From positions 1 to 64,000 of the forward strand of contig NZ_SEBR01000004.1 of the NCBI RefSeq assembly GCF_004295795.1: 64,000 nt of DNA. The letters run 5' to 3'. This document shows positions 16,981 to 26,152 of this stretch, piece by piece. This DNA is from Flavobacterium sp. (GTDB lineage: Bacteria; Bacteroidota; Bacteroidia; Flavobacteriales; Flavobacteriaceae). How positions within the stretch are numbered: the stretch's first letter is position 1; every line of letters starts with the position of its first letter. The notes beneath the pieces are model-generated. The model saw only the letters and a program-made list of their open reading frames with translations, did not search any database and was not told where the DNA came from. Both the position numbers and the translations under genes were made by a program.

Positions 16981-17403
16981 ATGAAAACGATTATCCTGTT
17001 TTTGCTGATGACTTCGGGCACGACTTTCGCCCAACAGTGGAACAACGATCTCGATGAGGCTTTCCGTCAGGCGGAACAAGGCAGTAAAAACGTGCTGTTG
17101 TTCTTTTCGATCCCCGACAATTGCGAGCTTTGCCGACGCATCGACCACGACGTTTTCAAGTCACAGGAATTTCTGGAGTACGCACAATCCAACCTTGTTT
17201 TGGCCAAAATGGACTTCAAGAGCCAGCCCGGAAAAGACAAAGCCGAACAATTGTTGGTCGTGGAAAAGTACAACAAGGACGGTTTTTTCCCGTGGGTTGT
17301 GCTTGTGAACAAAACCGGAAAAATCGTCGCAAAACTTCCTATGTACGACGATCAGACGGTTCGCCAATATGTCGCCCAGATCAAATCGGCAGACAAGGGC
17401 TGA
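16981..17403 (+). CDS. Exported thioredoxin-like protein (CELC)
   Basis: 140 residues. Signal peptide 1-17 (MKTIILFLLMTSGTTFA). The thioredoxin fold carries a CxxC motif, CELC at about 52-55, in place of the usual WCGPC, and a cis-Pro segment GFFPWVVLV. The unusual motif suggests a redox potential or partner different from a classical thioredoxin. It acts in the periplasm. It is followed 77 bases later by a second thioredoxin-like gene. Confidence 0.8.
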   Translation: MKTIILFLLMTSGTTFAQQWNNDLDEAFRQAEQGSKNVLLFFSIPDNCELCRRIDHDVFKSQEFLEYAQSNLVLAKMDFKSQPGKDKAEQLLVVEKYNKDGFFPWVVLVNKTGKIVAKLPMYDDQTVRQYVAQIKSADKG

Positions 17404-17480
17404 CTTCTTAAGCGAATCTTAAGCGATCCAGGCCAATAGAGGCGGGCGGTGTTTCGTTATTTTGGAAACAAATCCAGAGT

Positions 17481-17906
17481 ATGAAAACTATTGCCGCTTT
17501 TCTTGTGCTGTTCGCTTTTTCGGCAAATGCCCAAACCGATTTTTCGCAGGTAAAGTCGCAAGCCAAATCACAGCATAAACACATCCTGCTTAATTTTTCG
17601 GGATCGGATTGGTGCGGACCTTGTCTGGTTTTTACGAACGAATTTCTCGGGAATCCGCAATTCAAAGCTTTCGAATCGGATGCACTCGTTTTTGTAAATG
17701 CCGATTTTCCGCGCAAGAAGAAGAATCAACTGCCGGCCGAATCGGCGAAAGCCAACGATGCCTTGGCCGAAAAGTACAATCCGAACGGTATTTTCCCTTA
17801 CACCTTGCTGTTGGATTCCGACGGAAAAGTCGTGAAATCGTGGCAAGGCAAGCCAAACGTTCCCGTCGCCGAATGGATTTTCGAACTCAAAAACCTTTGC
17901 AACTGA
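17481..17906 (+). CDS. Exported thioredoxin-like protein (WCGPC)
   Basis: 141 residues with signal peptide 1-17 (MKTIAAFLVLFAFSANA). The classical WCGPC motif lies at about 44-48 and the cis-Pro segment is GIFPYTLLL. It is therefore a probable periplasmic disulfide reductase or isomerase. The stop overlaps the apbE start by one base (TGATG), which ties this redox protein to flavinylation. Confidence 0.88.
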   Translation: MKTIAAFLVLFAFSANAQTDFSQVKSQAKSQHKHILLNFSGSDWCGPCLVFTNEFLGNPQFKAFESDALVFVNADFPRKKKNQLPAESAKANDALAEKYNPNGIFPYTLLLDSDGKVVKSWQGKPNVPVAEWIFELKNLCN

Positions 17907-18832
17907 TGCAGGTTTTCTCGCGAACAGTGCGTCTCATGGGAAATACATTCGCTTTTTCGGTCGCTGCCGAAAGAGAGAAAATCGCTTTTGACCAGATGGA
18001 AATCGCAGTAGTGGAAACCAGGCGTATCGAAAGTTTGCTCACGACTTTTTCGGATACAAGCCAGACGAACAAAATCAACGCGCGCTCTGGAATTTCGCCT
18101 GTAAAAGTCGATGCCGAAGTTTTCGATTTGATCGAGAGAAGTATCGCCATTTCGCGTATTACGCAAGGCGCTTTCGACATTTCATACGGAAGTATCGACA
18201 AAAAGCTTTGGAATTTCGACTGCTCGATGCAAGCGCTTCCGGACGCGGAAACAGCCCGAAAAATGGTCCATCTCATCGACTTTAGAAACATTGAACTCGA
18301 CGCCGAAGCGCAAACCGTTTTTCTCAGGAACAAAGGAATGCGGATCGGATTCGGTGGAATAGGAAAGGGCTACGCCGCCGAAATGGGCAAGCGCAAATTG
18401 ATAGCGGCCGGAGTGGAAAGCGGGATAATCAACGCCAGCGGCGACTTGACGGCTTGGGGAAAACAACCTTCGGGAAAATCCTGGACTATCGGGATTGCCG
18501 ACCCGGAGCGTCCGAACCAGCCATTTTCCTATCTCGACATTTCAGACAAAGCCGTCGCGACTTCTGGCAATTACGAAAAATTCGCGATGATCGGCGGCCG
18601 CAAATACTCGCACACGATCGATCCCAAGACCGGATTTCCGATCACGGGGATCAAAAGCGTGACCACGATTTGCGACAACGCGGAATTCGCCGATGCGATG
18701 GCGACTCCAATAGCGGTAATGGGAATTTCGGCGGGTTTGCACCTTGTCGATCAAATTCCGGGTTTGCACTGCATCATCGTTGACGATTACAACAAGATCT
18801 ACTCCTCGAAAAACATAAACCTTACCTCATGA
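17906..18832 (+). CDS. apbE: FAD:protein FMN transferase (ApbE)
   Basis: 308 residues. ApbE attaches FMN from FAD covalently to Ser/Thr of target proteins. The family blocks are complete: GGIGKGYAAE, NASGDLTAWG, ATSGNYEKF, YSHTIDPKTGFP and FADAMATPIAVMG. Unusually, there is no signal peptide or lipobox, whereas most ApbE proteins work outside the cytoplasm and both neighbours are exported. I found no classical target motif (SGAT/SGAS in the D-x-x-SGAT form) in the adjacent genes, so the substrate is not obvious. Overlaps of one base upstream and four bases downstream show translational coupling. Confidence 0.92.
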   Translation: MQVFSRTVRLMGNTFAFSVAAEREKIAFDQMEIAVVETRRIESLLTTFSDTSQTNKINARSGISPVKVDAEVFDLIERSIAISRITQGAFDISYGSIDKKLWNFDCSMQALPDAETARKMVHLIDFRNIELDAEAQTVFLRNKGMRIGFGGIGKGYAAEMGKRKLIAAGVESGIINASGDLTAWGKQPSGKSWTIGIADPERPNQPFSYLDISDKAVATSGNYEKFAMIGGRKYSHTIDPKTGFPITGIKSVTTICDNAEFADAMATPIAVMGISAGLHLVDQIPGLHCIIVDDYNKIYSSKNINLTS

Positions 18833-19059
18833 ATCTCAAATCGACCAAACCTAAGTTGGCTGCCGTTTCGCTGCTCGCGGCCGTTGCATGCACATCTTGC
18901 TCTCAAGTCAAGGAATACCAGAAGGCCAAGCTCAACGACTCCGAAATGGTGTTGTCAAACCGAAAAATAGAGAAGACCGAATTGAGTTTCCAGTCGTATC
19001 GCGAAGGCGCATCGGGAGGAAATTCGGGCAAAAGTGGCGGCGGATGCGGCTGTAATTGA
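18829..19059 (+). CDS. DUF4266 small lipoprotein
   Basis: 76 residues with a lipoprotein signal (VACTSC) and a short mature chain ending in the conserved GGGCGCN tail, diagnostic of DUF4266. The two C-terminal cysteines invite metal or thiol chemistry, or a modification by the neighbouring enzymes. Function unknown. It overlaps apbE by four bases (ATGA) and precedes the DUF3570 gene by 12. Confidence 0.85.
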   Translation: MNLKSTKPKLAAVSLLAAVACTSCSQVKEYQKAKLNDSEMVLSNRKIEKTELSFQSYREGASGGNSGKSGGGCGCN

Positions 19060-19071
19060 TAAAATACCGAG

Positions 19072-20262
19072 ATGAAAAAGAGAATTCTCACAGGATTTGC
19101 CTTACTGCTATTGATGCAACTCACGGCGCAAAATACATCGGAGCCAATTCAAAGCGACACATCGGCTTACAAAGCGACCAAACTCAAACTCGAGGAAATA
19201 AATCTCGTATCGAGTTACTACAAACAGGACGGAAACCATTCGGCTGTGGAAGGCGGGCTCGGAACGCAAAAATTGACCGATATCTCGAATGCAATCGATG
19301 TGAAATTGACGAAATACGGCGCGACCGGCAAAAAACACACTTTCGGCCTCGAAGTCGGGATCGACCACTATTCTTCGGCTTCGTCCGACAAAATCGATCC
19401 GAGTACTGTTTCGTCTGCATCTTACAGCGACACGAGGGTTTATCCGTCTTTGAGTTACGGTCTCGAAAACGAATCGACTGGTTCGGCTTTTTCGGCAGGC
19501 GTTTCTTCGTCTTCGGAATTCGACTACCAATCGTTTGGAGCGAACATCGGATATGCCAAAAAAACCAGGGACAAAAGCGGCGAATTCAGCGCGAGATTCC
19601 AGGCTTACATCGACCAGATAAAGCTAATCACGCCGATAGAATTGCGAACGTCAGACAGTTACGCGACTGACAATCGCAACACGTTTGCCTTATCGTTGAC
19701 TTACGCACAAATCGTAAACAAGGAATTCCAGTTGTTGTTTTCGGCCGACGTCATTCGGCAAGACGGCTATCTCGGACTGCCATTTCACCGCGTCTATTTC
19801 AACGACCAAAGCGTGCACCAGGAACATTTGCCAGATTCTCGCCTCAAGATTCCGCTCGCCGTTAGAGGCAGTTACTTCTTGGGCGACAACGTGATCATCC
19901 GCGCATACTATCGCTACTATCAGGACGATTGGAAATTGTCTGCTCACACTTTCGATCTCGAAGTTCCCGTGAAATTGTCGTCTTTTGTATCGGTGAGTCC
20001 GTTTTACAGGTTTTATGCACAAACCGGTACGAAATATTTTGCGCCATACGGAGCGCATTCCGCCGCAGACGAATTTTATACGAGCAATTATGACTTGTCG
20101 ACTTTCGACAGCAATTTTCTCGGAGCCGGAATACGACTTGCACCTCCAAAAGGTGTTTTCGGATGGGGCCATTTCAGCATGTTGGAAATCAGGTACGGGC
20201 ATTATGACAGGTCGGACGGTTTGAAGTCGCACATCGTCAGCCTCAATCTTAAATACAAATAA
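19072..20262 (+). CDS. DUF3570 outer-membrane beta-barrel protein
   Basis: 396 residues. Signal peptide 1-19, then alternating amphipathic strands rich in Tyr, Ser and Phe to the C-terminus (SHIVSLNLKYK), typical of an outer-membrane barrel. DUF3570 genes accompany DUF4266, apbE and thioredoxin genes in many Gram-negative bacteria, so this is probably the outer-membrane component of one extracytoplasmic redox system. No biochemical role has been assigned. Three bases separate it from the response regulator. Confidence 0.85.
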   Translation: MKKRILTGFALLLLMQLTAQNTSEPIQSDTSAYKATKLKLEEINLVSSYYKQDGNHSAVEGGLGTQKLTDISNAIDVKLTKYGATGKKHTFGLEVGIDHYSSASSDKIDPSTVSSASYSDTRVYPSLSYGLENESTGSAFSAGVSSSSEFDYQSFGANIGYAKKTRDKSGEFSARFQAYIDQIKLITPIELRTSDSYATDNRNTFALSLTYAQIVNKEFQLLFSADVIRQDGYLGLPFHRVYFNDQSVHQEHLPDSRLKIPLAVRGSYFLGDNVIIRAYYRYYQDDWKLSAHTFDLEVPVKLSSFVSVSPFYRFYAQTGTKYFAPYGAHSAADEFYTSNYDLSTFDSNFLGAGIRLAPPKGVFGWGHFSMLEIRYGHYDRSDGLKSHIVSLNLKYK

Positions 20263-20265
20263 GGC

Positions 20266-20952
20266 ATGAATCAGTCCAGAATTTTGGTTGTCGAGGATGA
20301 AAAAGGAATTTCCGAATTTCTCAGGCAAGGTCTTGAGGAAGAAGGTTTTTTCGTCTCGGTCGCCGCCGATGGTTCGCAAGGCCTGACTTTGGCCAGAACA
20401 CAGGCTTTCGACGTCATTTTGCTCGATTGGATGCTTCCTAAATTGAGCGGACTCGAGGTCTGCAAGCGTTTGCGGGAATCCCGGAACGAAACGCCGGTAC
20501 TGTTCCTCACCGCAAAAGACACGGTTCAGGACACGGTCGCCGGACTCAAATCTGGGGCGAACGACTACATCAAGAAGCCTTTCAGTTTCGAGGAATTGCT
20601 TGAACGCATCAAAGTCCAGCTCAGGAACGGACACGAAACCGTAGACGATCTGCGGCTTGGCGATATTTTGGTAAAACGCGCCACACATCAGGTTTTTCGC
20701 GCATCCGAAGAAATTATGTTGACGCAAAAAGAATTTGCACTGCTCGAATATCTCATCGAACGAAAAGGTACGATCTGCACGAGAAACCGGATCATCGAAG
20801 ACGTGTGGAACATCCATTTTTCTTACGACACGGGCGTTATCGACGTTTTCATGAATTCGCTGCGAAAGAAACTGCACCTCAAAAAAGAGGAAGATTACAT
20901 CAAGACCGTGAGAGGAATCGGTTATATCGTAAACGAAATAGAGCATGATTAG
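20266..20952 (+). CDS. OmpR-family response regulator
   Basis: 228 residues. Receiver domain 1-120 with phosphoacceptor D54 (ILLDWMLPK) and switch lysine in IKKPFSFEEL; winged-helix DNA-binding domain about 130-225 ending in TVRGIGYIVNE. It overlaps the kinase by eight bases. Its position directly after DUF3570 suggests that it controls this cluster or senses its output. Confidence 0.92.
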   Translation: MNQSRILVVEDEKGISEFLRQGLEEEGFFVSVAADGSQGLTLARTQAFDVILLDWMLPKLSGLEVCKRLRESRNETPVLFLTAKDTVQDTVAGLKSGANDYIKKPFSFEELLERIKVQLRNGHETVDDLRLGDILVKRATHQVFRASEEIMLTQKEFALLEYLIERKGTICTRNRIIEDVWNIHFSYDTGVIDVFMNSLRKKLHLKKEEDYIKTVRGIGYIVNEIEHD

Positions 20953-22324
20953 TTCGTTCCGAAATAGGATAGCATTTTACATCCTGTCGGCCACGGCTGC
21001 CATCGTGTTGATCGCTTTCGTGCTGATTTACCGGATGACGGTTTCGAACGCTTTGTCTGACATCAACAAAGATTTGATGATCGAGGTCGAACGCCATCAG
21101 TCGGACATTGAAAAACTTGTCGATACCACGCGTTTGGTGCTTCCGAACGAATGGGAAGAGTCCGAACACAAAGACTTGCTGATCAATCCGATATTCGTGC
21201 AGGTTTACGACAAAAGCGGAAATTTCCAGGAAAAATCGCCGAATTTGAAAGACAACCAACTTCGGTTTTACAAGAACGACAGCGAGCGATTCCGCGACAC
21301 GGTTTTGTCCGGAAGACAAGTGCGCCAAACGCAATCGGCTTTGTATCACTCGGGAAAAAAAGTCGGTTATGTCGTAATAGCAATGTCTACCGAAGCTTCG
21401 TTCAACCTGATTTCCGACCTCAAATTCCTGCTTTTCGTATTGTATCCGATCATTTTGCTGGCACTTTTTTTCGTCTCGAGATTTTTGGCAGGCAAAAGTA
21501 TCGATCCGGTTTTGGAGATCATTGCGACGACCGAAAGGATAAGCGAAGGAAATCTGACAGAAAGAATTTTGCTTCCCAAGCGCAAGGACGAACTTTACAA
21601 GTTGTCGGTTTCGCTGAACAGCTTGCTCGAAAGAGTTGAGGCGATGATGGCGCGCGAAAAGGAATTTACGGCCAACGCTTCTCATGAATTGCGCACGCCG
21701 CTTGCCGTGGTAAAAGGCACTTTGGAAGTGTTGATTCGCAAACCTCGTGAGGTTGAGCAATATGAGGACAAGGTTTCGTATTGTCTCAAGGAAATCGACC
21801 GACTCACGAATTTGGTAGAACAACTGCTCGATTTGGCGCGATTCGAGAACCGAAAGCAAGATCTGAAAATAGTCGAGGTCGCGATCGACGAAGTGGTTTT
21901 GGAAGCTTTGCAGTTGTATTCCGAACAGATCCAGATTCAAAAGCTGTTGGTCGATTTTACATTTGACAGACACTTTTTCGTGCAGTCGGACGCCTCGATG
22001 GCCTCGACGGTAATTTCGAACGTCTTGTCGAACGCCATCAAGTATTCGAAACCCGGCGGATTGCTAAAAATTACGCTGACGCAAGCCGACGATACGACCA
22101 TTTTGGAAGTTTCCGACGATGGAATCGGAATTTCCGAAACAGAACTCAAACGCATTTTCGAGCCGTTCTATCGCGCCGGAGACGAAAGCCGTTCCGGAAT
22201 TGGAGGCACCGGTCTTGGATTGTCACTGGTAAAACGAGTTTGCGATTTGCTCAAAATCAAATTGCAGATAAACAGCGCAATCGATGTAGGGACGAACGTA
22301 ATCCTTACATTTGCGCCACATTAA
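20945..22324 (+). CDS. HAMP-type sensor histidine kinase
   Basis: 459 residues. TM1 about 10-30, a periplasmic sensor region 31-158 without a recognised domain, TM2 about 160-180, HAMP linker 180-235, then the kinase core with phosphoacceptor H247 (ASHELRTP), N-box NVLSNAIKYS, G-boxes DDGIGIS and GGTGLGLSL. It forms a pair with the preceding OmpR-type regulator. The second LTA-synthase-like gene starts six bases after the stop. Confidence 0.92.
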   Translation: MISSFRNRIAFYILSATAAIVLIAFVLIYRMTVSNALSDINKDLMIEVERHQSDIEKLVDTTRLVLPNEWEESEHKDLLINPIFVQVYDKSGNFQEKSPNLKDNQLRFYKNDSERFRDTVLSGRQVRQTQSALYHSGKKVGYVVIAMSTEASFNLISDLKFLLFVLYPIILLALFFVSRFLAGKSIDPVLEIIATTERISEGNLTERILLPKRKDELYKLSVSLNSLLERVEAMMAREKEFTANASHELRTPLAVVKGTLEVLIRKPREVEQYEDKVSYCLKEIDRLTNLVEQLLDLARFENRKQDLKIVEVAIDEVVLEALQLYSEQIQIQKLLVDFTFDRHFFVQSDASMASTVISNVLSNAIKYSKPGGLLKITLTQADDTTILEVSDDGIGISETELKRIFEPFYRAGDESRSGIGGTGLGLSLVKRVCDLLKIKLQINSAIDVGTNVILTFAPH

Positions 22325-22330
22325 TTTAAC

Positions 22331-24265
22331 ATGAAGAGATTTTCATTTTTGAGGCCAGCACTGATTTTCGCGTGTTTGGCGCTTATCATTACGACTGTCA
22401 GCCGCATTGCCTTGTTCGCGCTCTTTAGCGATCGCGTGACCGAAACCGACGACTATTGGCAGATTTTCCCGATTGGTTTGCGTTCCGACCTGATCCTTAT
22501 CGGCTATCTGAGTTTCCTTCCCGTTTTGCTTCTCACGTTTCTTCCGGTCTCAAAATTTCGCAAGGTCCGCAGGTTCATTTCGGGTTATTATATTTTCTTC
22601 CTGTCGCTTTTTTTACTGATGGAACTTTCGACTCCAGATTTCATCCGTCAGTACGACACGCGTCCGAACGGGATTTTTCTCGAATATCTGGTTTATCCGA
22701 AGGAAGTTTTTGGAACGTTGATCAAAAGTTATTGGATCATGCTTTTGGCCGCGATCGTTATAATGACTGGTTTCGTTTGGGGAATGACGCGCAATGCCGG
22801 ACGCATTTTTAAAATGGGAGACACGCCTTTCAAGACCAAGTTGATTTTGTTTCCGATCGTGATTTTCCTGTTGGTTTTCGCTTCTCGCGGAAGTTTGACT
22901 TCGAAACGCCCAATCAACATCAGCAACTCGGTGTTTTCTGTCGACCAACTCACGAATTGCCTCGGACTCAATTCGCTTTATACCGTGGCTTTTGCGGCTT
23001 ACGCGATGAAAAACGAGACCAACGTCGACAAAATGTATGGCAAGATGAACGAGCAGGAAGCTTACGCCCGCGTCAAAAAATATATGGATGTCGCTGCTGA
23101 CGGATTCACTTCAGATTCGATTCCGCTGTTGCACGTGACCAAACCTGATTCCGTTTTGGCCAAACCCTACAATCTCGTCATCATCTTGCAGGAAAGCCTC
23201 GGGGCGGAATACGTAGGATGTCTTGGCGGAAAACCACTTACGCCGAACATCGACAAACTCGCCAAAGAAGGAACGCTTTTCACAGATTTGTACGCCACGG
23301 GAACCAGAAGCGTTAGAGGCATCGAAGCCGTCGTTACCGGATTTTTGCCGTCTCCGTCAGAAAGCGTCGTGAAATTGAGCGATTCGCAATCAGGGTTTTT
23401 CACCATCGCGGCCTTGCTCGAACAGAAAGGTTACGACACGAGTTTTGTCTATGGCGGAATGGCGAATTTCGACAACATGGCCTCGTTTTTCAACGGAAAC
23501 GGCTTCAAACGCATTATCGACGAAGACGACTTCGACCCAAAGAAAAGCGCCTTTCACGGCACTTGGGGTTGGAGCGATGAAGATGTGATGAAAAAGGCGA
23601 ACGAGTATTTCAGAACGCAGCAGAAACCATTCGTGTCTTTGGTGTTTTCGTCGTCGAACCACGAACCTTTCGAGTTTCCGGACGGACGCATCGCACTTTA
23701 CGACAAGAAAAAAAATACGGTGAACAACGCCATGAAATACGCCGACTTTGCCGTTGGGAAATTCTTCGAACTGGCCAAAAAAGAGGCTTATTACAAAAAC
23801 ACGATTTTTCTCGTGATTGCCGACCACAACACCAGAACTTACGGAAAACACTTGGTTCCGATCCACAAATTCCACATTCCGGCTTTGGTGATCGGGCCGA
23901 ATGTCGACAAGGGAAAGACCTACGACGCGCTTTGCAGCCAGATCGACATTCTCCCGTCGGTGATCTCGAAACTTGGACTCGAGCTTGAAACGCCTATGCC
24001 TGGACGCAATTTGTTCCGCCTTTCGCCTTCGGTGGCAGGTCGCGCAATCATGCAATTCCACAATATCAATGCGTTTCGCGTCGGAAATGAAGTCGTGGTC
24101 ATGCAGCCGTTCAAGAAACCTTTGCAGTTCAAGCTATCGAACGATACTACGTTCGTGCCTATGCCTTTGGATCCGGGCTTGGCCAATGACGCTTTGGGAC
24201 ACGCCTCGGCAGCCTATCATCTTTACAACGACAACACGTATAGACTTCGAAAAATCTGGAGATGA
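22331..24265 (+). CDS. LTA synthase-family sulfatase/transferase (copy 2)
   Basis: 644 residues, paralogous to the gene at 14963: five membrane helices in about residues 8-190 and an extracytoplasmic alkaline-phosphatase-like domain with LVIILQESLGAEY, the nucleophile segment YATGTRSVRGIEAV, SSNHEPFEF and FLVIADHNT. The acceptor is unknown. It lies six bases downstream of the kinase gene and is likely under the same control. Its TGA stop abuts the stop of the next, convergent gene with no intergenic base. Confidence 0.85.
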   Translation: MKRFSFLRPALIFACLALIITTVSRIALFALFSDRVTETDDYWQIFPIGLRSDLILIGYLSFLPVLLLTFLPVSKFRKVRRFISGYYIFFLSLFLLMELSTPDFIRQYDTRPNGIFLEYLVYPKEVFGTLIKSYWIMLLAAIVIMTGFVWGMTRNAGRIFKMGDTPFKTKLILFPIVIFLLVFASRGSLTSKRPINISNSVFSVDQLTNCLGLNSLYTVAFAAYAMKNETNVDKMYGKMNEQEAYARVKKYMDVAADGFTSDSIPLLHVTKPDSVLAKPYNLVIILQESLGAEYVGCLGGKPLTPNIDKLAKEGTLFTDLYATGTRSVRGIEAVVTGFLPSPSESVVKLSDSQSGFFTIAALLEQKGYDTSFVYGGMANFDNMASFFNGNGFKRIIDEDDFDPKKSAFHGTWGWSDEDVMKKANEYFRTQQKPFVSLVFSSSNHEPFEFPDGRIALYDKKKNTVNNAMKYADFAVGKFFELAKKEAYYKNTIFLVIADHNTRTYGKHLVPIHKFHIPALVIGPNVDKGKTYDALCSQIDILPSVISKLGLELETPMPGRNLFRLSPSVAGRAIMQFHNINAFRVGNEVVVMQPFKKPLQFKLSNDTTFVPMPLDPGLANDALGHASAAYHLYNDNTYRLRKIWR

Positions 24266-24667
24266 TCAGTTTTGTTGCAACTCGAACAACATGACCTGAC
24301 TTTTAAGGCGCTCGATCAACATGTTCATCATCCGCTTGTTGAGTTGGGAGGAATTCGTGATGTATTGGTCGTATTCGGGTACGGTGAACAAGCCTATCAC
24401 CATCCCTTTTAACGAATTCCGGAACTTGATATCCTTTTGGATGGAATTCTCTATGTATTGCAGTTTCTTTTCAACCGAATAGGAGTAGAAGTCGTTCTTG
24501 TATTTCGAAATGTAATTGCGGAACACGTCCAGAAAAAGGTCGTTCTGCAATTTCAGTATCGGACGCAGCACTTTGTTTTGGAACTGTTCGTCGGGCGAAG
24601 AATTCTCGCTCACGTTTCCAATGGCTTCACCTCTCAAATTCTCGATAATTTCATCCCTGGTTTCCAT
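24266..24667 (-). CDS. Small helical conserved protein (often labelled 'glyoxalase')
   Basis: 133 residues, almost wholly alpha-helical and charged (VLRPILKLQNDLFLDVFRNYISKYK...). Close relatives in flavobacteria are often labelled glyoxalase, but I see no vicinal-oxygen-chelate fold or metal ligands here, so I regard that name as unreliable. Soluble, cytoplasmic, function unknown. It lies upstream of the ompA-like gene's terminator on the same strand but reads towards the LTA-synthase gene. Confidence 0.7.
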   Translation of the reverse strand: METRDEIIENLRGEAIGNVSENSSPDEQFQNKVLRPILKLQNDLFLDVFRNYISKYKNDFYSYSVEKKLQYIENSIQKDIKFRNSLKGMVIGLFTVPEYDQYITNSSQLNKRMMNMLIERLKSQVMLFELQQN

Positions 24668-24689
24668 GTGTTCTTTTTCTAGAATGTAT

Positions 24690-24718
24690 AAAAAAAACCG
24701 CTGCGTGAACAGCGGTTT
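24690..24718 (-). terminator. Terminator of the OmpA-family gene
   Basis: AAACCGCTG (24695-24703) and CAGCGGTTT (24710-24718) are exact reverse complements with a six-base loop. On the minus strand the hairpin runs into a T-tract (plus-strand A24690-A24697). It lies just beyond the stop of the OmpA-family gene. Confidence 0.88.
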
Positions 24719-24738
24719 GGAAGTAAGTTGTCAACCGA

Positions 24739-26091
24739 TTACTTGATGTGGAAAATCGCTTTTCTCACCAATCGGCGTGCCATGTCAGAGTTTTTATCAA
24801 CAGAGTCGTCTTCTCCGGCAGGAACGATGTTCAGGCGTGAACCGTCGATTCCTGATTTGATGAGCACGTCTCTGATGTAAGAGGCGCGTTTGCCCGAAAG
24901 CGACTTGTTGAAGTCTGTATTTCCGATCTCGTCTGCGTAACCTGTAATATCGGCCGTAGCGGATGGGTTGTTTCTCAAATAGTTGAGGATGAAAGCCACA
25001 TTTTGGGTCGAAGCCGGAGTTGGTTTAACGCTTCCGAAGTCGAAGAATACGGCGATGTATCCGTCGTTGATAAGTTGTTTGACGACTTCTCCGTTCTGGG
25101 TTGCATCGGTCACTGCTTGTTGAGCGCCTTCTTTTACGGAGTTGTTGATGAATTTCTCGAGTTCGTCAGGAACACCGTTTTGGTTCAGGTCGACCATGCG
25201 GCCTTTCGTGTCTACGGCAACACCCGGAATAGAGTTGTTCTCTACGTCGAGGTAATCCGGAACACCGTCTTTATCGGCGTCATTCATCATCGTTTCGAGT
25301 TCTCCGATGCGTTTGTCGAGTTCTGCGATTTCGTCAGACTGTTTGTCCTCGATCACGCCCCAATCGCCGTGAAGCGGATTCGGTCCGAAAGAGTAGGACA
25401 GACCCAAAACGCCTGAAAGCATCTGGCCTTGAAGGTTGTTGTCTGCGGTAGAATAATGTCCATCCCAAGCGAAATGCTGACGGAAATTGTATACGTAGCT
25501 GATGTCGAGATAAAGCGAAAGTCTGTCGAGAACGCGGAATTGTGGCGTGATTCCGAATACTACACCGATGTTGTTTTCAGTAAATCCTTCCCCAGAAGCG
25601 CCACCGATAGGATCGATACCCGTATCAAGTTGAGGCGTAACCCTTGCGTAAGAAATACCACCGTGTGCCAAAAGTCCGAAGCGGTTTATCACTTCCTCAA
25701 GATCGAGGACGCGTGAAGCATTTACGACACCTTGCAACTGGAAGCGCAATTGATTGACCTCGAAAGGCTTGCTGTCAGTGTCTTTATGGTTTTTGAATTT
25801 GTCGAAATTTCCGTCGAACTTGAATCCGAAAGTCGGACTTATCATATAACGGACACCAAGATTGTAAGAGTTGAAGTTGAAAGACCCGAGGACTTTGTTT
25901 GGATTGCTAGAAAAGTAACCTTCGGTGTAAGGACGCATTCCGCGTGCCATTCCGGCTCCGGCCTCGATTGTCCATTTGTTGTACATGTCATCGACGGAAA
26001 CCTCTTTTTCTTCGGGATTTTCCTTCGTCTGGGCATTGATCTGGGAAATGGCCATGAAGCCTAAGGAAATCAATAGTAGACTTTTTCTCAT
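24739..26091 (-). CDS. OmpA-family outer-membrane protein
   Basis: 450 residues. Signal peptide 1-20 (cleaved after INA), an N-terminal beta-barrel (about 35-240), thrombospondin type 3 calcium-binding repeats (DADKDGVPDYLDVENN and DLNQNGVPDELEKF, about 275-315) and a C-terminal OmpA peptidoglycan-binding domain (about 345-450, with TADITGYADEIGNTDFNKSLSGKRA). It links the outer membrane to the cell wall. It has its own promoter and terminator and is probably an abundant structural protein. Confidence 0.93.
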   Translation of the reverse strand: MRKSLLLISLGFMAISQINAQTKENPEEKEVSVDDMYNKWTIEAGAGMARGMRPYTEGYFSSNPNKVLGSFNFNSYNLGVRYMISPTFGFKFDGNFDKFKNHKDTDSKPFEVNQLRFQLQGVVNASRVLDLEEVINRFGLLAHGGISYARVTPQLDTGIDPIGGASGEGFTENNIGVVFGITPQFRVLDRLSLYLDISYVYNFRQHFAWDGHYSTADNNLQGQMLSGVLGLSYSFGPNPLHGDWGVIEDKQSDEIAELDKRIGELETMMNDADKDGVPDYLDVENNSIPGVAVDTKGRMVDLNQNGVPDELEKFINNSVKEGAQQAVTDATQNGEVVKQLINDGYIAVFFDFGSVKPTPASTQNVAFILNYLRNNPSATADITGYADEIGNTDFNKSLSGKRASYIRDVLIKSGIDGSRLNIVPAGEDDSVDKNSDMARRLVRKAIFHIK

Positions 26092-26144
26092 AAAGTTTTG
26101 GCGTTATTAAGCTGGACGGTCGGGATTTTTGCTCGCGACCAATG

Positions 26145-26152
26145 CAAATATA
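26145..26152 (-). promoter_or_regulatory. Promoter -7 box of the OmpA-family gene
   Basis: On the minus strand this is TATATTTG, an exact TAnnTTTG match, giving a leader of about 45-50 bases before the ATG at 26091. Confidence 0.5.

Noticed and set aside
18829..20262. DUF4266 or DUF3570 protein as classical ApbE target
   Set aside because: Neither contains an SGAT/SGAS acceptor in the usual D-x-x-SGAT context; only YGATG occurs in the DUF3570 protein, which does not fit.
24266..24667. Glyoxalase assignment
   Set aside because: The sequence is nearly all helical, without the beta-alpha-beta modules or His/Glu metal ligands of glyoxalase-fold proteins.
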